This document shows, one piece after another, positions 53,097 through 64,000 of a stretch of 64,000 bases of DNA. This DNA is from Pseudomonas sp. (GTDB lineage: Bacteria; Pseudomonadota; Gammaproteobacteria; Pseudomonadales; Pseudomonadaceae), in the NCBI GenBank assembly GCA_030699825.1, contig JAUYKV010000002.1:1-64000 (forward strand), read 5' to 3'. The notes beneath the pieces were generated by a model. That model was not told where the DNA came from. It did no database searches and worked only from the letters and a program-made list of their open reading frames with translations. Positions within the stretch are counted from its first letter, which is position 1. The number at the start of each line of letters is the position of its first letter. A program made the position numbers and the translations under genes.

Positions 53097-54872
53097 ATGA
53101 TGCGCAGCCATTATTGCGGCCAACTGAACGAGAGCCTGGACGGCCAGGAAATCACCCTTTGCGGTTGGGTCCATCGCCGCCGTGACCATGGCGGAGTGAT
53201 CTTCCTCGATATCCGTGACCGCGAGGGTCTGGCCCAGGTGGTGTTCGACCCCGATCGCGCCGAGACCTTTGCCGTCGCCGACAGGGTGCGCAGCGAATAT
53301 GTGGTGAAGATCACCGGCAAGGTGCGCCTGCGTCCGGACGGAGCACGCAATGCCAACATGGCCAGCGGCGCCATTGAGGTGCTGGGCTATGAGCTGGAAG
53401 TGCTCAACGAGGCGGAAACCCCACCGTTCCCGCTCAACGAGTACACCGATGTCGGCGAAGAAACCCGCCTGCGGTACCGCTTCATCGACCTGCGTCGCCC
53501 GGAAATGGCGGCCAAGCTGAAACTGCGTTCGAGCATCACCACCAGCATCCGTCGCTACCTGGACGACAACGGCTTCCTCGATGTGGAAACGCCGATCCTC
53601 ACCCGTGCCACCCCGGAAGGCGCGCGTGACTACCTGGTGCCGAGTCGCACCCATGCCGGCAGTTTCTTCGCCCTGCCGCAGTCGCCGCAGCTGTTCAAGC
53701 AGCTGCTGATGGTCGCCGGCTTCGACCGCTACTACCAGATCGCCAAGTGCTTTCGCGACGAAGACCTGCGCGCCGACCGCCAGCCGGAATTCACCCAGAT
53801 CGACATCGAGACCAGCTTCCTCGATGAAACCGACATCATGGCCATCACCGAGAAGATGATTCGCCAGCTGTTTCGCGAAGTGCTGGACGTGGAGTTCGCC
53901 GATTTCCCGCACATGACCTTCGCCGAGGCCATGCGCCGCTATGGTTCGGACAAGCCGGACCTGCGCATCCCGCTGGAGCTGGTGGATGTCGCCGATCAGC
54001 TCAAGGACGTCGACTTCAAGGTGTTCAGCGGTCCGGCCAACGATCCGAACTGCCGCGTTGCCGCGCTACGCGTGCCGGGCGGGGCGAGCATGCCGCGCAA
54101 GCAGATCGACGATTACACCAAGTTCGTCGGCATCTACGGCGCCCGCGGATTGGCCTATATCAAGGTCAACCAGCGTGCCAATGGCGTCGAAGGCCTGCAG
54201 TCGCCGATCGTCAAGAACATCCCGCTGGACAACCTCAACGTGATACTCGATCGCGTCGGTGCGGTCGATGGCGATATCGTGTTCTTCGGCGCCGACAAGG
54301 CCAAGGTCGTCAGCGAGGCCCTGGGCGCGCTGCGCATCAAACTGGGCCACGATCTCAATCTGCTGACCTGCGCATGGGCGCCGCTGTGGGTGGTCGACTT
54401 CCCGATGTTCGAGGAGAGCGACGACGGCAGCCTGACTTCGCTGCACCATCCCTTCACCTCGCCGAGTTGCAGTGCTGCCGAGCTGGAGGCCAATCCGGCG
54501 GTCGCGCTGTCGCGTGCCTATGACATGGTGCTCAACGGCACCGAGCTGGGCGGCGGTTCGATCCGTATCCACGACAGGGGCATGCAGCAGGCGGTATTCC
54601 GCGTGCTCGGCATCGGCGAGGAGGAGCAGCAGGAGAAGTTCGGCTTCCTCCTCGACGCGCTGAAGTACGGCGCACCGCCACACGGTGGCCTGGCCTTCGG
54701 TCTCGACCGTCTGGTGATGCTGATGACCGGCGCCCAGTCGATCCGCGAAGTGATAGCCTTCCCGAAAACCCAGAGCGCCGCCTGCGTCATGACCCAGGCG
54801 CCGGGTGTGGTGGATGCCAAGGCGTTGCGCGAGTTGCACATTCGCCTGCGCGAGCAGCCCAAGGCCGAGTAA
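53097..54872 (+). CDS. aspS: Aspartyl-tRNA synthetase
   Basis: [44 protein letters not shown]. Confidence 0.96.
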   Translation: MMRSHYCGQLNESLDGQEITLCGWVHRRRDHGGVIFLDIRDREGLAQVVFDPDRAETFAVADRVRSEYVVKITGKVRLRPDGARNANMASGAIEVLGYELEVLNEAETPPFPLNEYTDVGEETRLRYRFIDLRRPEMAAKLKLRSSITTSIRRYLDDNGFLDVETPILTRATPEGARDYLVPSRTHAGSFFALPQSPQLFKQLLMVAGFDRYYQIAKCFRDEDLRADRQPEFTQIDIETSFLDETDIMAITEKMIRQLFREVLDVEFADFPHMTFAEAMRRYGSDKPDLRIPLELVDVADQLKDVDFKVFSGPANDPNCRVAALRVPGGASMPRKQIDDYTKFVGIYGARGLAYIKVNQRANGVEGLQSPIVKNIPLDNLNVILDRVGAVDGDIVFFGADKAKVVSEALGALRIKLGHDLNLLTCAWAPLWVVDFPMFEESDDGSLTSLHHPFTSPSCSAAELEANPAVALSRAYDMVLNGTELGGGSIRIHDRGMQQAVFRVLGIGEEEQQEKFGFLLDALKYGAPPHGGLAFGLDRLVMLMTGAQSIREVIAFPKTQSAACVMTQAPGVVDAKALRELHIRLREQPKAE

Positions 54873-54882
54873 GCCGCTACCG

Positions 54883-54910
54883 AGAAGCCTGGATTGCCAG
54901 GCTTCTTTGT
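54883..54910 (+). terminator. aspS terminator
   Basis: AGAAGCCTGGATTGCCAGGCTTCTTTGTT. Confidence 0.8.
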
Positions 54911-54959
54911 TATGGGGCTATGTAATGAGATCTGAATTGAATTGAAGACGGAGTGAGTT

Positions 54960-55706
54960 ATGGCTGGTCATTCCAAGTGGGCCAACATCAAACACCGCAA
55001 AGGACGTCAAGACGCCAAGCGCGGCAAGATTTTCACCAAGCTCATTCGTGAGCTGACCGTCGCCGCCAAGGGCGGTGGTCTGCCGGCGGACAACCCGCGT
55101 CTGCGCCTGGCCGTGGACAAGGCGCTGACCGCCAACATGACCCGTGACACCATCGACCGGGCGATCGCCCGCGGGGTCGGCTCGGACGAAGCCGACAACA
55201 TGGCCGAGCTGAGCTACGAAGGTTATGCGCCCAGTGGCGTGGCGATCTTCGTCGAAGCCATGACCGATAACCGCAATCGCACCGCCGCCGAAGTGCGCCA
55301 TGCTTTTACCAAGTGCGGCGGCAATCTGGGTACCGATGGCTCGGTGGCCTATATGTTCGAGCGCAAAGGGCAGATCAGCTACGCCCCGGGGGTCGATGAA
55401 GACGCCTTGATGGAGGCGGCGCTGGAAGCCGGTGCCGACGATGTGGTCAGCGGTGAGGACGGTTCGGTCGAGGTGTATACCGCGTTCGCCGACTTCCATG
55501 CGGTAAACGAGGCGCTGGGTAGTGCCGGATTCAAGGGTGACGAGGCCGAGGTGGCGATGATCCCGTCGATCAGTGCACCGGTCACCGACCTGGAAACCGC
55601 GCAGAAAGTGATCAGGCTGATCGACATGCTGGAAGACCTCGACGACGTGCAGAACGTCTACCATAACGCCGAGATCTCCGACGAGATCATGGAGCAGCTG
55701 GGTTGA
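54960..55706 (+). CDS. yebC: YebC/PmpR family transcriptional regulatory protein
   Basis: [31 protein letters not shown]. Confidence 0.95.
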   Translation: MAGHSKWANIKHRKGRQDAKRGKIFTKLIRELTVAAKGGGLPADNPRLRLAVDKALTANMTRDTIDRAIARGVGSDEADNMAELSYEGYAPSGVAIFVEAMTDNRNRTAAEVRHAFTKCGGNLGTDGSVAYMFERKGQISYAPGVDEDALMEAALEAGADDVVSGEDGSVEVYTAFADFHAVNEALGSAGFKGDEAEVAMIPSISAPVTDLETAQKVIRLIDMLEDLDDVQNVYHNAEISDEIMEQLG

Positions 55707-55753
55707 TTGGTGGTTGAGTGCCAAGGACCGGAAGTTGCTGGGAGGGTGTTGCT

Positions 55754-55974
55754 CAAAGGTTGTGAAAATATCGAGCGCAACGCTGCAGTCGACGTTTTTG
55801 GCGATCCGTAGGGTGTCACTCGCCGCAGGCAGTGCACCGTGGTTTAGCGGCGCGGCATAAAGCTGGCGGGTTGTCGCTGCGCTCCGAACGGACGGCGCCC
55901 CGGCCGCCCTACGCTAACAGACTACCGATGTTTGAAGCAGTCGCAGTAGGCGGGAGTTTTTTCACAACCTCTCG
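55754..55974. repeat. Repeat family A (long form with nested family F insert), copy 2
   Basis: AAAGGTTGTGAAAATATCG ... CGCAGTAGGCGGGAGTTTTTTCACAACCT. Confidence 0.87.
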
Positions 55975-55993
55975 GGACTTCCGGTTTTTTTAT

Positions 55994-56151
55994 GGCTATG
56001 TACCCATTAACTGTTGAGCCAGATAGCAACCTTGTGGGAGGGGCTTTAGCCGCGAAACATTGTCAGTGTTTCGAAGATTTTCGCGGATGAAACGGAACGC
56101 CGCCCGGCCCACCCTACAAATCGACTTACAACAGCTAACGAGTACAGAGCC
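55994..56151. repeat. Repeat family B, copy 2
   Basis: GGCTATGTACCCATTAACTGTTG ... CAACAGCTAACGAGTACAGAGCC; interior near-identical to copy 1. Confidence 0.85.
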
Positions 56152-56267
56152 TTTTTTATGGCTGTCATGTGGGTGACGGCAGCGAAGGCCGGCCCTATAC
56201 TCGCCAACTGGATAGATAAACAGTATGGTTGCCGGCTTTGGTCGGCAGTTCGGGCGGATGGTAGGGC

Positions 56268-56792
56268 ATGACGTTGATCCTCGGTATCGATCCCGGTTCA
56301 CGTATCACCGGTTATGGTGTGGTGCGTGATAGCGGGCGCAGTTGCGAATATGTCGCCTCGGGTTGTATTCGTACCGGCAGCGGCTCGATGCCGGAGCGTT
56401 TGCAGATGGTTTTTCGCGGCGTACGTGAGGTGATCGAAACCTACGGGCCTGTGACCATGGGCATCGAGCAGGTATTCATGGCGCGCAACCCGGACTCGGC
56501 ACTCAAGCTCGGCCAGGCCCGTGGTGTGGCTATCGTGGCGGGGATCGAGGCGGGGCTGGATATCGCCGAATACACCGCGACCCAGGTCAAACAGGCGATT
56601 GCCGGCAGCGGCGGTGCCGATAAAGAGCAGGTGCAGATGATGGTCATGCATTTGCTCAAGCTGGTGCAGAAGCCGCAGATCGACGCCTCGGATGCCCTGG
56701 CCATTGCGCTGTGCCATGCCCATCACCGGCAAAGCCTCATTCCACACGGCCTGGTCGCTGCCAAGCGGCGCGGCGGCCGCCTTCGGTTATAG
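56268..56792 (+). CDS. ruvC: Holliday junction resolvase RuvC
   Basis: [19 protein letters not shown]. Confidence 0.96.
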   Translation: MTLILGIDPGSRITGYGVVRDSGRSCEYVASGCIRTGSGSMPERLQMVFRGVREVIETYGPVTMGIEQVFMARNPDSALKLGQARGVAIVAGIEAGLDIAEYTATQVKQAIAGSGGADKEQVQMMVMHLLKLVQKPQIDASDALAIALCHAHHRQSLIPHGLVAAKRRGGRLRL

Positions 56793-56813
56793 CCTTATTC
56801 AAGGAAAACAGCG

Positions 56814-57419
56814 GTGATTGGACGTTTGTGCGGCACCCTGGCGGAGAAGCAGCCGCCGCATTTGATTCTGGATGTGAATGGCCTGGGCTACGAGCTGGAA
56901 GTGCCCATGACAACCTTGTACCGTTTGCCGGCAGTCGGCGAGCCGCTGACCCTGCACACTCACCTGGTGGTGCGCGAAGATGCGCACCTGCTTTACGGCT
57001 TCTTCGAGAAGCGCGAGCGCCAGCTGTTTCGCGAACTGATCCGGCTCAACGGCGTCGGCCCGAAACTGGCGCTGGCCTTGATGTCCGGGCTGGAAGTCGA
57101 TGAGCTGGTGCGCTGCGTGCAGGCGCAGGACACCTCGGTGCTGGTGAAGATCCCCGGGGTCGGCAAGAAAACCGCCGAACGCCTGCTGGTTGAATTGAAA
57201 GATCGCTTCAAGGCCTGGGAGGCCGTGCCTGGCATGGCGACCCTGGTGGTTGAACCTCGCGGCGCTGGCGCAGTCCCACATGCGGAGAATGATGCCGTCA
57301 GTGCGCTTATTTCCCTCGGTTACAAGCCACAAGAAGCCAGTCGCGCGGTCTCCGCGATCAAGCAGGATGGGTTGAGCAGTGAAGACATGATCCGTCGTGC
57401 CCTGAAGGGAATGGTGTAA
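56814..57419 (+). CDS. ruvA: Holliday junction helicase subunit RuvA (GTG start)
   Basis: [34 protein letters not shown]. Confidence 0.95.
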   Translation: MIGRLCGTLAEKQPPHLILDVNGLGYELEVPMTTLYRLPAVGEPLTLHTHLVVREDAHLLYGFFEKRERQLFRELIRLNGVGPKLALALMSGLEVDELVRCVQAQDTSVLVKIPGVGKKTAERLLVELKDRFKAWEAVPGMATLVVEPRGAGAVPHAENDAVSALISLGYKPQEASRAVSAIKQDGLSSEDMIRRALKGMV

Positions 57420-57425
57420 CCCCAG

Positions 57426-58478
<1,053 letters not shown>

Positions 58479-58686
58479 CAGGCCGTTGAAAAATGTAGGC
58501 GAGGCAGGCAAGACAAGGCAAAAACGGCCGAGGAAGCGGAGTGTACGAGTTGTACATGAGCATTACTCGCTTCGCTCGCCCTACGGGCCGCGCTGAAGCG
58601 CGTTAGCCGCAAGCGGCTTGCCGAGGCCGTTTTTAACGCCCCTCTCTTATCAAGAGGGTCAACGCAGGTAGTTTTTCAACGGCCTG
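58479..58686. repeat. Repeat family C: CAGGCCGTTGAAAAA inverted-repeat-bounded element
   Basis: CAGGCCGTTGAAAAA ... TTTTTCAACGGCCTG perfect 15-bp terminal inverted repeats, 208 bp, starts directly after the ruvB stop. Confidence 0.87.
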
Positions 58687-58742
58687 CCAAGCAAAAATAC
58701 TTGCTGCCGGTGATTGGCAAGTTCAGGAGCTAGCACTAGAGT

Positions 58743-59195
58743 ATGCACGCGCAAAACGGAGTTCAGCCTTTCGCTCATCGTTGTCGGGTTTATTACGAAG
58801 ACACCGATGCGGGTGGCATCGTCTACTACGTCAATTACCTCAAATTCATGGAGCGGGCTCGCACCGAGCGGCTGCGCGACCTGGGCTTTGCCCAGTCGAC
58901 GCTGGCGGGTGAGGGCCTGTTGTTTGTCGTGCATTCCAGTGAGGCGCGCTATCACGCGCCGGCGCGGCTGGATGACGAGTTGCTGGTAAGTGCGCAAGTA
59001 ATGGAATTAAACCGTGCCAGCCTGCGTTTTCGTCAGCAGGTCAGGCGGGCCACGGATGATGCGCTGCTCTGTGAAGGGCAGTTCCTGGTGGCCTGTGTGC
59101 GCGCCGACAATTTGAAACCCCGGGCTATTCCCGAAGCTCTGCGTGCGGCCTTTGCCGGCCTGAGCACCACGGGCACGGCCAAAGCAGGAGAGTAA
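58743..59195 (+). CDS. ybgC: Tol-Pal-associated acyl-CoA thioesterase
   Basis: [30 protein letters not shown]. Confidence 0.94.
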   Translation: MHAQNGVQPFAHRCRVYYEDTDAGGIVYYVNYLKFMERARTERLRDLGFAQSTLAGEGLLFVVHSSEARYHAPARLDDELLVSAQVMELNRASLRFRQQVRRATDDALLCEGQFLVACVRADNLKPRAIPEALRAAFAGLSTTGTAKAGE

Positions 59196-59197
59196 GC

Positions 59198-59893
59198 GTG
59201 GAAGCCAACACCGTTGACCATATGTCGATGTGGAGTTTGATCAGCAATGCCAGCCTGGTGGTACAGCTGGTGATGTTGACGCTGGTGGCCGCCTCGGTCA
59301 CCTCGTGGGTCATGATTTTTCAGCGCAGCACCTTGTTGCGTGCCGCCAAGCGCGCCCTGGACAACTTCGAGGAGCGTTTCTGGTCCGGTATCGATTTGTC
59401 CAAACTGTATCGTCAGGCCGGTAGTAATCCGGATCCGGACTCGGGGCTGGAGCAGATCTTTCGTGCCGGTTTCAAGGAGTTCTCCCGTCTGCGTCAGCAG
59501 CAGGGAGTCGACCCCGATGCGGTGATGGACGGTGTGGCGCGCGGCATGCGCGTGGCCATCTCGCGTGAAGAAGAGAAGCTCGAACAGAGCCTGCCGTTCC
59601 TCGCCACCGTGGGTTCCACCAGCCCCTATATCGGCCTGTTCGGTACCGTCTGGGGGATCATGAACTCCTTCCGCGGTCTGGCCCAGGTGCAGCAAGCGAC
59701 CCTGGCCACTGTGGCGCCGGGTATCGCCGAAGCGCTTATCGCCACCGCCATCGGTCTGTTTGCGGCGATTCCTGCGGTAATCGCCTACAACCGGTTCTCC
59801 TCGCGCGGCGAGATGTTGATCGGCCGTTACTACACCTTTGCCGACGAGTTCCAGGCGATCCTGCACCGTAAAGTGCATACCTCGGACGACTAA
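59198..59893 (+). CDS. tolQ: TolQ (GTG start)
   Basis: MotA/TolQ/ExbB family; SLPFLATVGSTSPYIGLFGTVWGIMNSFRGL. Confidence 0.95.
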   Translation: MEANTVDHMSMWSLISNASLVVQLVMLTLVAASVTSWVMIFQRSTLLRAAKRALDNFEERFWSGIDLSKLYRQAGSNPDPDSGLEQIFRAGFKEFSRLRQQQGVDPDAVMDGVARGMRVAISREEEKLEQSLPFLATVGSTSPYIGLFGTVWGIMNSFRGLAQVQQATLATVAPGIAEALIATAIGLFAAIPAVIAYNRFSSRGEMLIGRYYTFADEFQAILHRKVHTSDD

Positions 59894-59925
59894 GCCTTAG
59901 GCTTTCAAGACAGGTTTCTCAAGCC

Positions 59926-60378
59926 ATGGCCAGAATTCGCAACAGACGCAAGCCGGTCTCCGAGATGAATGTGGTGCCTTACATCGACGTGATGTTGGTG
60001 CTGCTGGTGATCTTCATGGTGACCGCGCCAATGCTCAACCAAGGGGTCAAGGTCGATCTGCCGCAGGTCAGCAGTGAGATCTTGCCGCAAGACAATAACG
60101 CCCAGGTGCTGACCATTTCGATCAAGTCCGACAAATCCTACTTCTGGAATATGGGCACGGAAGTCGATGTCGATACCGTGCAGGATCAAGCCATGACCCT
60201 GGACGAAATGACCAGGGCAGTCACCGCGATCATCAATCAGAGTCGCGCTCAGGGTAAACAGGTGCAGGTGTTCGTGCGCGGCGATAAAGCGGTCGATTAC
60301 GGCACCGTGATGGCCGCCATGGGTGGCTTGCAGCAGGCCGACGTGGGTAACGTCGGGCTGATTACCGAGGCCCCTTGA
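59926..60378 (+). CDS. tolR: TolR
   Basis: EMNVVPYIDVMLVLLVIFMVTAPML. Confidence 0.95.
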   Translation: MARIRNRRKPVSEMNVVPYIDVMLVLLVIFMVTAPMLNQGVKVDLPQVSSEILPQDNNAQVLTISIKSDKSYFWNMGTEVDVDTVQDQAMTLDEMTRAVTAIINQSRAQGKQVQVFVRGDKAVDYGTVMAAMGGLQQADVGNVGLITEAP

Positions 60379-61376
60379 TGCGTCAGCAACGCGAGCGATC
60401 ACCGTCGGAAAGCCTGTTTTGGCCCGTGCTCTGGGCTGTGGCGCTGCATGCCCTGATGTTCGCCATGCTGTTCGTCAGTTTTGCCTTCGCCCCGGACTTG
60501 CCTCCGGCCCGGCCAGTCGTCCAGGCGACCCTGTATCAACTGAAGTCGCAGAGTCAGGCAACCACCCAGACCAACCAGAAAATTGCCGGTGAGACGAAGA
60601 AAACCACCGCGCCGGTTTATGAAACCGAACAGCTCGAACAGAAGAAAGCCGACAAGGAAAAACTGGCCGTGGCGGCAAAGGCTGCGGAACAAAAGAAGGC
60701 CGAGGAGACTCGAAAGGCCGATGCGGCTAAGAAAGCCGATGCAGCTAAGAAGGCCGACGCCGAAAAGAAGGCCGTGGAGCAAAAAAAGCTAGCCGCTATC
60801 GCCAAGAAAAAAGCGGCGGATGAAGCGGCGAAGAAGAAAGCCGCCGAAGACGCCAAGAAAAAAGCGACAGCAGACGCCAAGAAGAAGGCCACCGAAGAGG
60901 CGAAGAAAAAAGCCGTAGCCGAAGCAGCCAAGAAAAAAGCCGCGGATGATGCCAAGAAAAAGGCCGCCGAGGCAGCTCAGCGCAAGGCCACTGAAGACAA
61001 GAAGGCCGCCGCATTGGCCGAACTATTGTCCGAGGATGTCGGGCGCCAGCAAGCACTGGCCGATGAGGTCGGCGATCAGGTTGCCGGCAGTCTCGATGAT
61101 TTGATCGTCAAGTTGGTCAGTGAGCAGTGGCGCAGGCCGCCATCGGCGCGTAATGGTATGAGTGTAGAAGTGCTGATCGAGATGTTGCCCGATGGCACCA
61201 TCATCAACGCCAGTGTCACCCGCTCCAGTGGCGATGGGCCATTCGACAGCTCCGCAATACAAGCGGTGCGTAACGTCGGTCGTATCGCCGAAATGCAACA
61301 ATTGGATCGCGCTACTTTCGATCGACTTTACCGGCAGCGACGTGCCGTCTTCAAACCGGAGGATTTAGGTCTGTGA
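60378..61376 (+). CDS. tolA: TolA
   Basis: N-terminal TM, long Ala/Lys-rich helix, C-terminal TonB-like domain. Confidence 0.93.
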   Translation: MRQQRERSPSESLFWPVLWAVALHALMFAMLFVSFAFAPDLPPARPVVQATLYQLKSQSQATTQTNQKIAGETKKTTAPVYETEQLEQKKADKEKLAVAAKAAEQKKAEETRKADAAKKADAAKKADAEKKAVEQKKLAAIAKKKAADEAAKKKAAEDAKKKATADAKKKATEEAKKKAVAEAAKKKAADDAKKKAAEAAQRKATEDKKAAALAELLSEDVGRQQALADEVGDQVAGSLDDLIVKLVSEQWRRPPSARNGMSVEVLIEMLPDGTIINASVTRSSGDGPFDSSAIQAVRNVGRIAEMQQLDRATFDRLYRQRRAVFKPEDLGL

Positions 61377-62671
61377 ATACCCTTATGCGTATCGTCTTGC
61401 TCGGTCTGGCCATGATGGTCGGCTCGCTGCAGGCGGCTGACCCCTTGGTGATCAGTGCGGGTACCGACCGTGCGACACCCATCGCCGTAGTGCCATTTGG
61501 CTGGCAAGGCGGCACAGTGCTGCCGGAGGACATGGCCGAGATTACCGCTAATGATCTGCGCAATTCGGGGGTGTTCGAGCCGATCCCGCGACAGAACATG
61601 ATCAGCTTGCCGAGTCAGGCCAGTGAGATCATCTACCGCGACTGGAAGGCTCTGGGCGCGCAGTATGTGTTGGTTGGCAATATCGTGCCCAGTGGTGGTC
61701 GTTTGCAGGTGCAGTTCGCCCTGTTCAACGTGGCCACCGAGCAGCAGGTGCTGACCGGCAGCGTAGGCGGCGGAACCGACCAGTTGCGTGATATGGCGCA
61801 CCATATCGCCGATCTGTCGTTCGAGAAGCTGACCGGGGTCAAGGGCGCGTTTTCCACGCGCATGCTCTATGTCACTGCCGAGCGCTTCTCGGTCAACAAC
61901 ACCCGCTATACCCTGCAGCGTTCCGACTACGACGGCGCTCGTGCGGTGACCTTGCTGCAATCGCGCGAGCCGATCCTGTCGCCTTCGTTCGCCCCGGATG
62001 GCCGGCGTATCGCCTATGTGTCGTTCGAGCAGAAGCGTCCGCGCATCTTCGTTCAGCACATCGACACCGGACGCCGCGAGCAGATCACCAACTTTGAGGG
62101 GCTCAACGGCGCGCCGGCCTGGTCGCCGGATGGCAGTCGGCTGGCATTCGTTCTGTCCAAGGATGGCAATCCGGAAATCTATGTGATGGACATGGGCTCG
62201 CGGCAGATCCGGCGTGTGACCAATCAGGGTTCGATCGACACCGAACCCTTCTGGGGCAAGGATGGCAATACCATCTACTTCACCTCGGATCGCTCCGGCA
62301 AGCCGCAGATCTACAAGACCAATATCAACAGCGGCGCAGCGGAGCGGGTGACTTTCGTCGGCAACTACAACGCCAATCCGAAGCTCTCGGCGGATGAGAA
62401 GACCCTGGTGATGATTCACCGTCAGGAGGGTTTCACCGTGTTCAAGGTAGCTGCGATGGACCTGCAGCGTGGCAGTTTGCGCATTCTTTCCGACACAAGT
62501 TTGGATGAATCGCCCACTGTTGCGCCCAATGGCACCATGCTAATCTACGCGACCCGCCAGCAGGGTCGGGGAGTCTTGATGTTGGCGTCCATTAACGGGC
62601 GCGTGAGGCTCCCTCTTCCTACCGCTCAAGGCGAAGTTCGAGAGCCTTCCTGGTCCCCCTACCTGAACTGA
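61373..62671 (+). CDS. tolB: TolB (GTG start)
   Basis: Beta-propeller repeats ([34 protein letters not shown]). Confidence 0.95.
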   Translation: MNTLMRIVLLGLAMMVGSLQAADPLVISAGTDRATPIAVVPFGWQGGTVLPEDMAEITANDLRNSGVFEPIPRQNMISLPSQASEIIYRDWKALGAQYVLVGNIVPSGGRLQVQFALFNVATEQQVLTGSVGGGTDQLRDMAHHIADLSFEKLTGVKGAFSTRMLYVTAERFSVNNTRYTLQRSDYDGARAVTLLQSREPILSPSFAPDGRRIAYVSFEQKRPRIFVQHIDTGRREQITNFEGLNGAPAWSPDGSRLAFVLSKDGNPEIYVMDMGSRQIRRVTNQGSIDTEPFWGKDGNTIYFTSDRSGKPQIYKTNINSGAAERVTFVGNYNANPKLSADEKTLVMIHRQEGFTVFKVAAMDLQRGSLRILSDTSLDESPTVAPNGTMLIYATRQQGRGVLMLASINGRVRLPLPTAQGEVREPSWSPYLN

Positions 62672-62739
62672 TGCGGCGCTACACCGTTTTAACGCTACAA
62701 ATACTGCTTAACACACTGGGGTTCATTAGGAGTTACATG

Positions 62740-63240
62740 ATGGAAATGCTGAAGTTTGGCAAATTTGCTGCACTGGGTCTGGCTCTGGCCGTTGCTGTTG
62801 GTTGTTCGTCCAAGGGCGGCGATGCTGCTGGTGAAGGCGACGTTGTAGATCCGAACGCTGGTTATGGTGCCGACACCGGTTCCGTAGATGGCAGCCTGAG
62901 CGAAGAAGCTGCTCTGCGCGCTATCACCACCTTCTACTTCGAGTACGACAGCGCCGACCTGAAAGCCGAAGCTATGCGCGCACTCGACGTTCACGCCAAA
63001 GACCTGAAAGGCAATGGCGCTCGCGTCGTTCTGGAAGGCCACGCTGACGAGCGCGGTACCCGTGAGTACAACATGGCTCTGGGCGAGCGTCGTTCGAAAG
63101 CCGTTCAGCGCTACCTGGTGCTGCAGGGTGTTTCCCCTGCTCAGCTGGAACTGGTTTCCTACGGTGAAGAGCGTGCGATTGCCACTGGCAACGACGAGCA
63201 ATCCTGGGCTCAGAACCGCCGCGTAGAACTGCGTAAGTAA
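62740..63240 (+). CDS. oprL: Peptidoglycan-associated lipoprotein
   Basis: [55 protein letters not shown]. Confidence 0.96.
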   Translation: MEMLKFGKFAALGLALAVAVGCSSKGGDAAGEGDVVDPNAGYGADTGSVDGSLSEEAALRAITTFYFEYDSADLKAEAMRALDVHAKDLKGNGARVVLEGHADERGTREYNMALGERRSKAVQRYLVLQGVSPAQLELVSYGEERAIATGNDEQSWAQNRRVELRK

Positions 63241-63245
63241 TAGCC

Positions 63246-64000
63246 ATGCATACCTGCCGTCGTGCTTTGACTGTTTTGGCCCTCTGCCTGCCGTTTGCGG
63301 CCTGGGCTGAGGTTCCCGTGGTGGATAACAATGCCAGTAATGGCAGCAGCAGTTATCCAGCATCTGGTTACGGCACGTCCGGCGCCTACGTCGGGGGAGG
63401 GGCTGAAGCCCCGGCCTCGGCGCAAGGCATGGTGTTTACCCAGCTGCAACAGATGCAGGAAGAAATTGCGCAACTGCGCGGTCTGCTCGAAGAGCAACAG
63501 AATGAAATTCAGCGGTTGAAACAAGAAAGCCTGGAACGCTATCAGGATCTTGATCGACGCTTGAGCAGTGGGGCAGCAGGTGCTGCGGCCACCCAGAATT
63601 CCCCTGCCGCTGGTGCTGCCAGCACCAATGGTAGTTCGCCAGCAACTGCCGGCCAGGCGTCGGCGCCGGCCAGCAACGAACCGGCTGACCCAGAGAAGGA
63701 GAAGCTGTTTTATGACGCTGCCTTCGATCTGATCAAGGCCAAGGATTTTGACAAGGCCAGCCAGGCGTTTACTGCTTTTGTGCGTAAATACCCGAACAGC
63801 CAATATGCCGGTAATGCCCAGTACTGGTTGGGCGAGGTGAACCTGGCCAAAGGTGATCTGCAGGCTGCCGGTCGGGCCTTTGCTCAGGTCAGTCAGTCCT
63901 ATCCGCAACATGCCAAGGTGCCGGACTCGTTGTTCAAGCTTGCTGACGTCGAAATGCGTCTGGGCAACACAGACAAGGCCAAAGGCATTCTGCAGCAGGT
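63246..64000 (+). CDS. cpoB: Tol-pal system protein YbgF/CpoB, truncated by window end
   Basis: Signal peptide, coiled coil, TPR (YDAAFDLIKAKDFDKASQAFTAFVRKYPNSQYAGNAQYWLGEV); follows oprL. Confidence 0.92.
   Translation, partial: MHTCRRALTVLALCLPFAAWAEVPVVDNNASNGSSSYPASGYGTSGAYVGGGAEAPASAQGMVFTQLQQMQEEIAQLRGLLEEQQNEIQRLKQESLERYQDLDRRLSSGAAGAAATQNSPAAGAASTNGSSPATAGQASAPASNEPADPEKEKLFYDAAFDLIKAKDFDKASQAFTAFVRKYPNSQYAGNAQYWLGEVNLAKGDLQAAGRAFAQVSQSYPQHAKVPDSLFKLADVEMRLGNTDKAKGILQQ

Noticed and set aside
60600-61020. Apparent tandem repeat (AAGAAGGCC/AAGAAAAAAGC type)
   Set aside because: Codes for the normal Lys/Ala-rich helix of TolA.

Overview
This 64 kb window reads as Pseudomonas-type chromosome (gammaproteobacterial, high GC). 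Most of it is housekeeping sequence whose order matches, from memory, the PAO1 rimO ... dinB ... gacS-cysM-rlmD-relA-mazG ... purN-purM ... hda ... proS ... oprD-family ... slyX ... dps ... aspS-yebC-ruvCAB-ybgC-tolQRAB-oprL-cpoB backbone. Accessory material on top of this includes: a nirK (with C-terminal cytochrome c)-nirV-SCO module with an FNR/DNR-like box, which ends next to a frameshifted aminotransferase remnant; a 743 aa fusion of a degenerate calcineurin-like phosphoesterase, a TM segment and a GT4 glycosyltransferase; a HipA/HipB-type module in toxin-first order with a 31-bp palindrome upstream; three tandem initiator tRNA-fMet genes; and several c-di-GMP-type proteins (two GGDEF, one HPt+HD-GYP-like, one PilZ-like). 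The least explained signal is a set of at least five distinct intergenic inverted-repeat families. One shows three informative states (empty hairpin, inner element alone, inner element nested in the hairpin), and several copies abut or overlap the stop codons of rimO, relA, ruvB and probably yihY. No CRISPR array, intact IS or prophage was seen. All family calls come from reading motifs in the translations; no database search was run.
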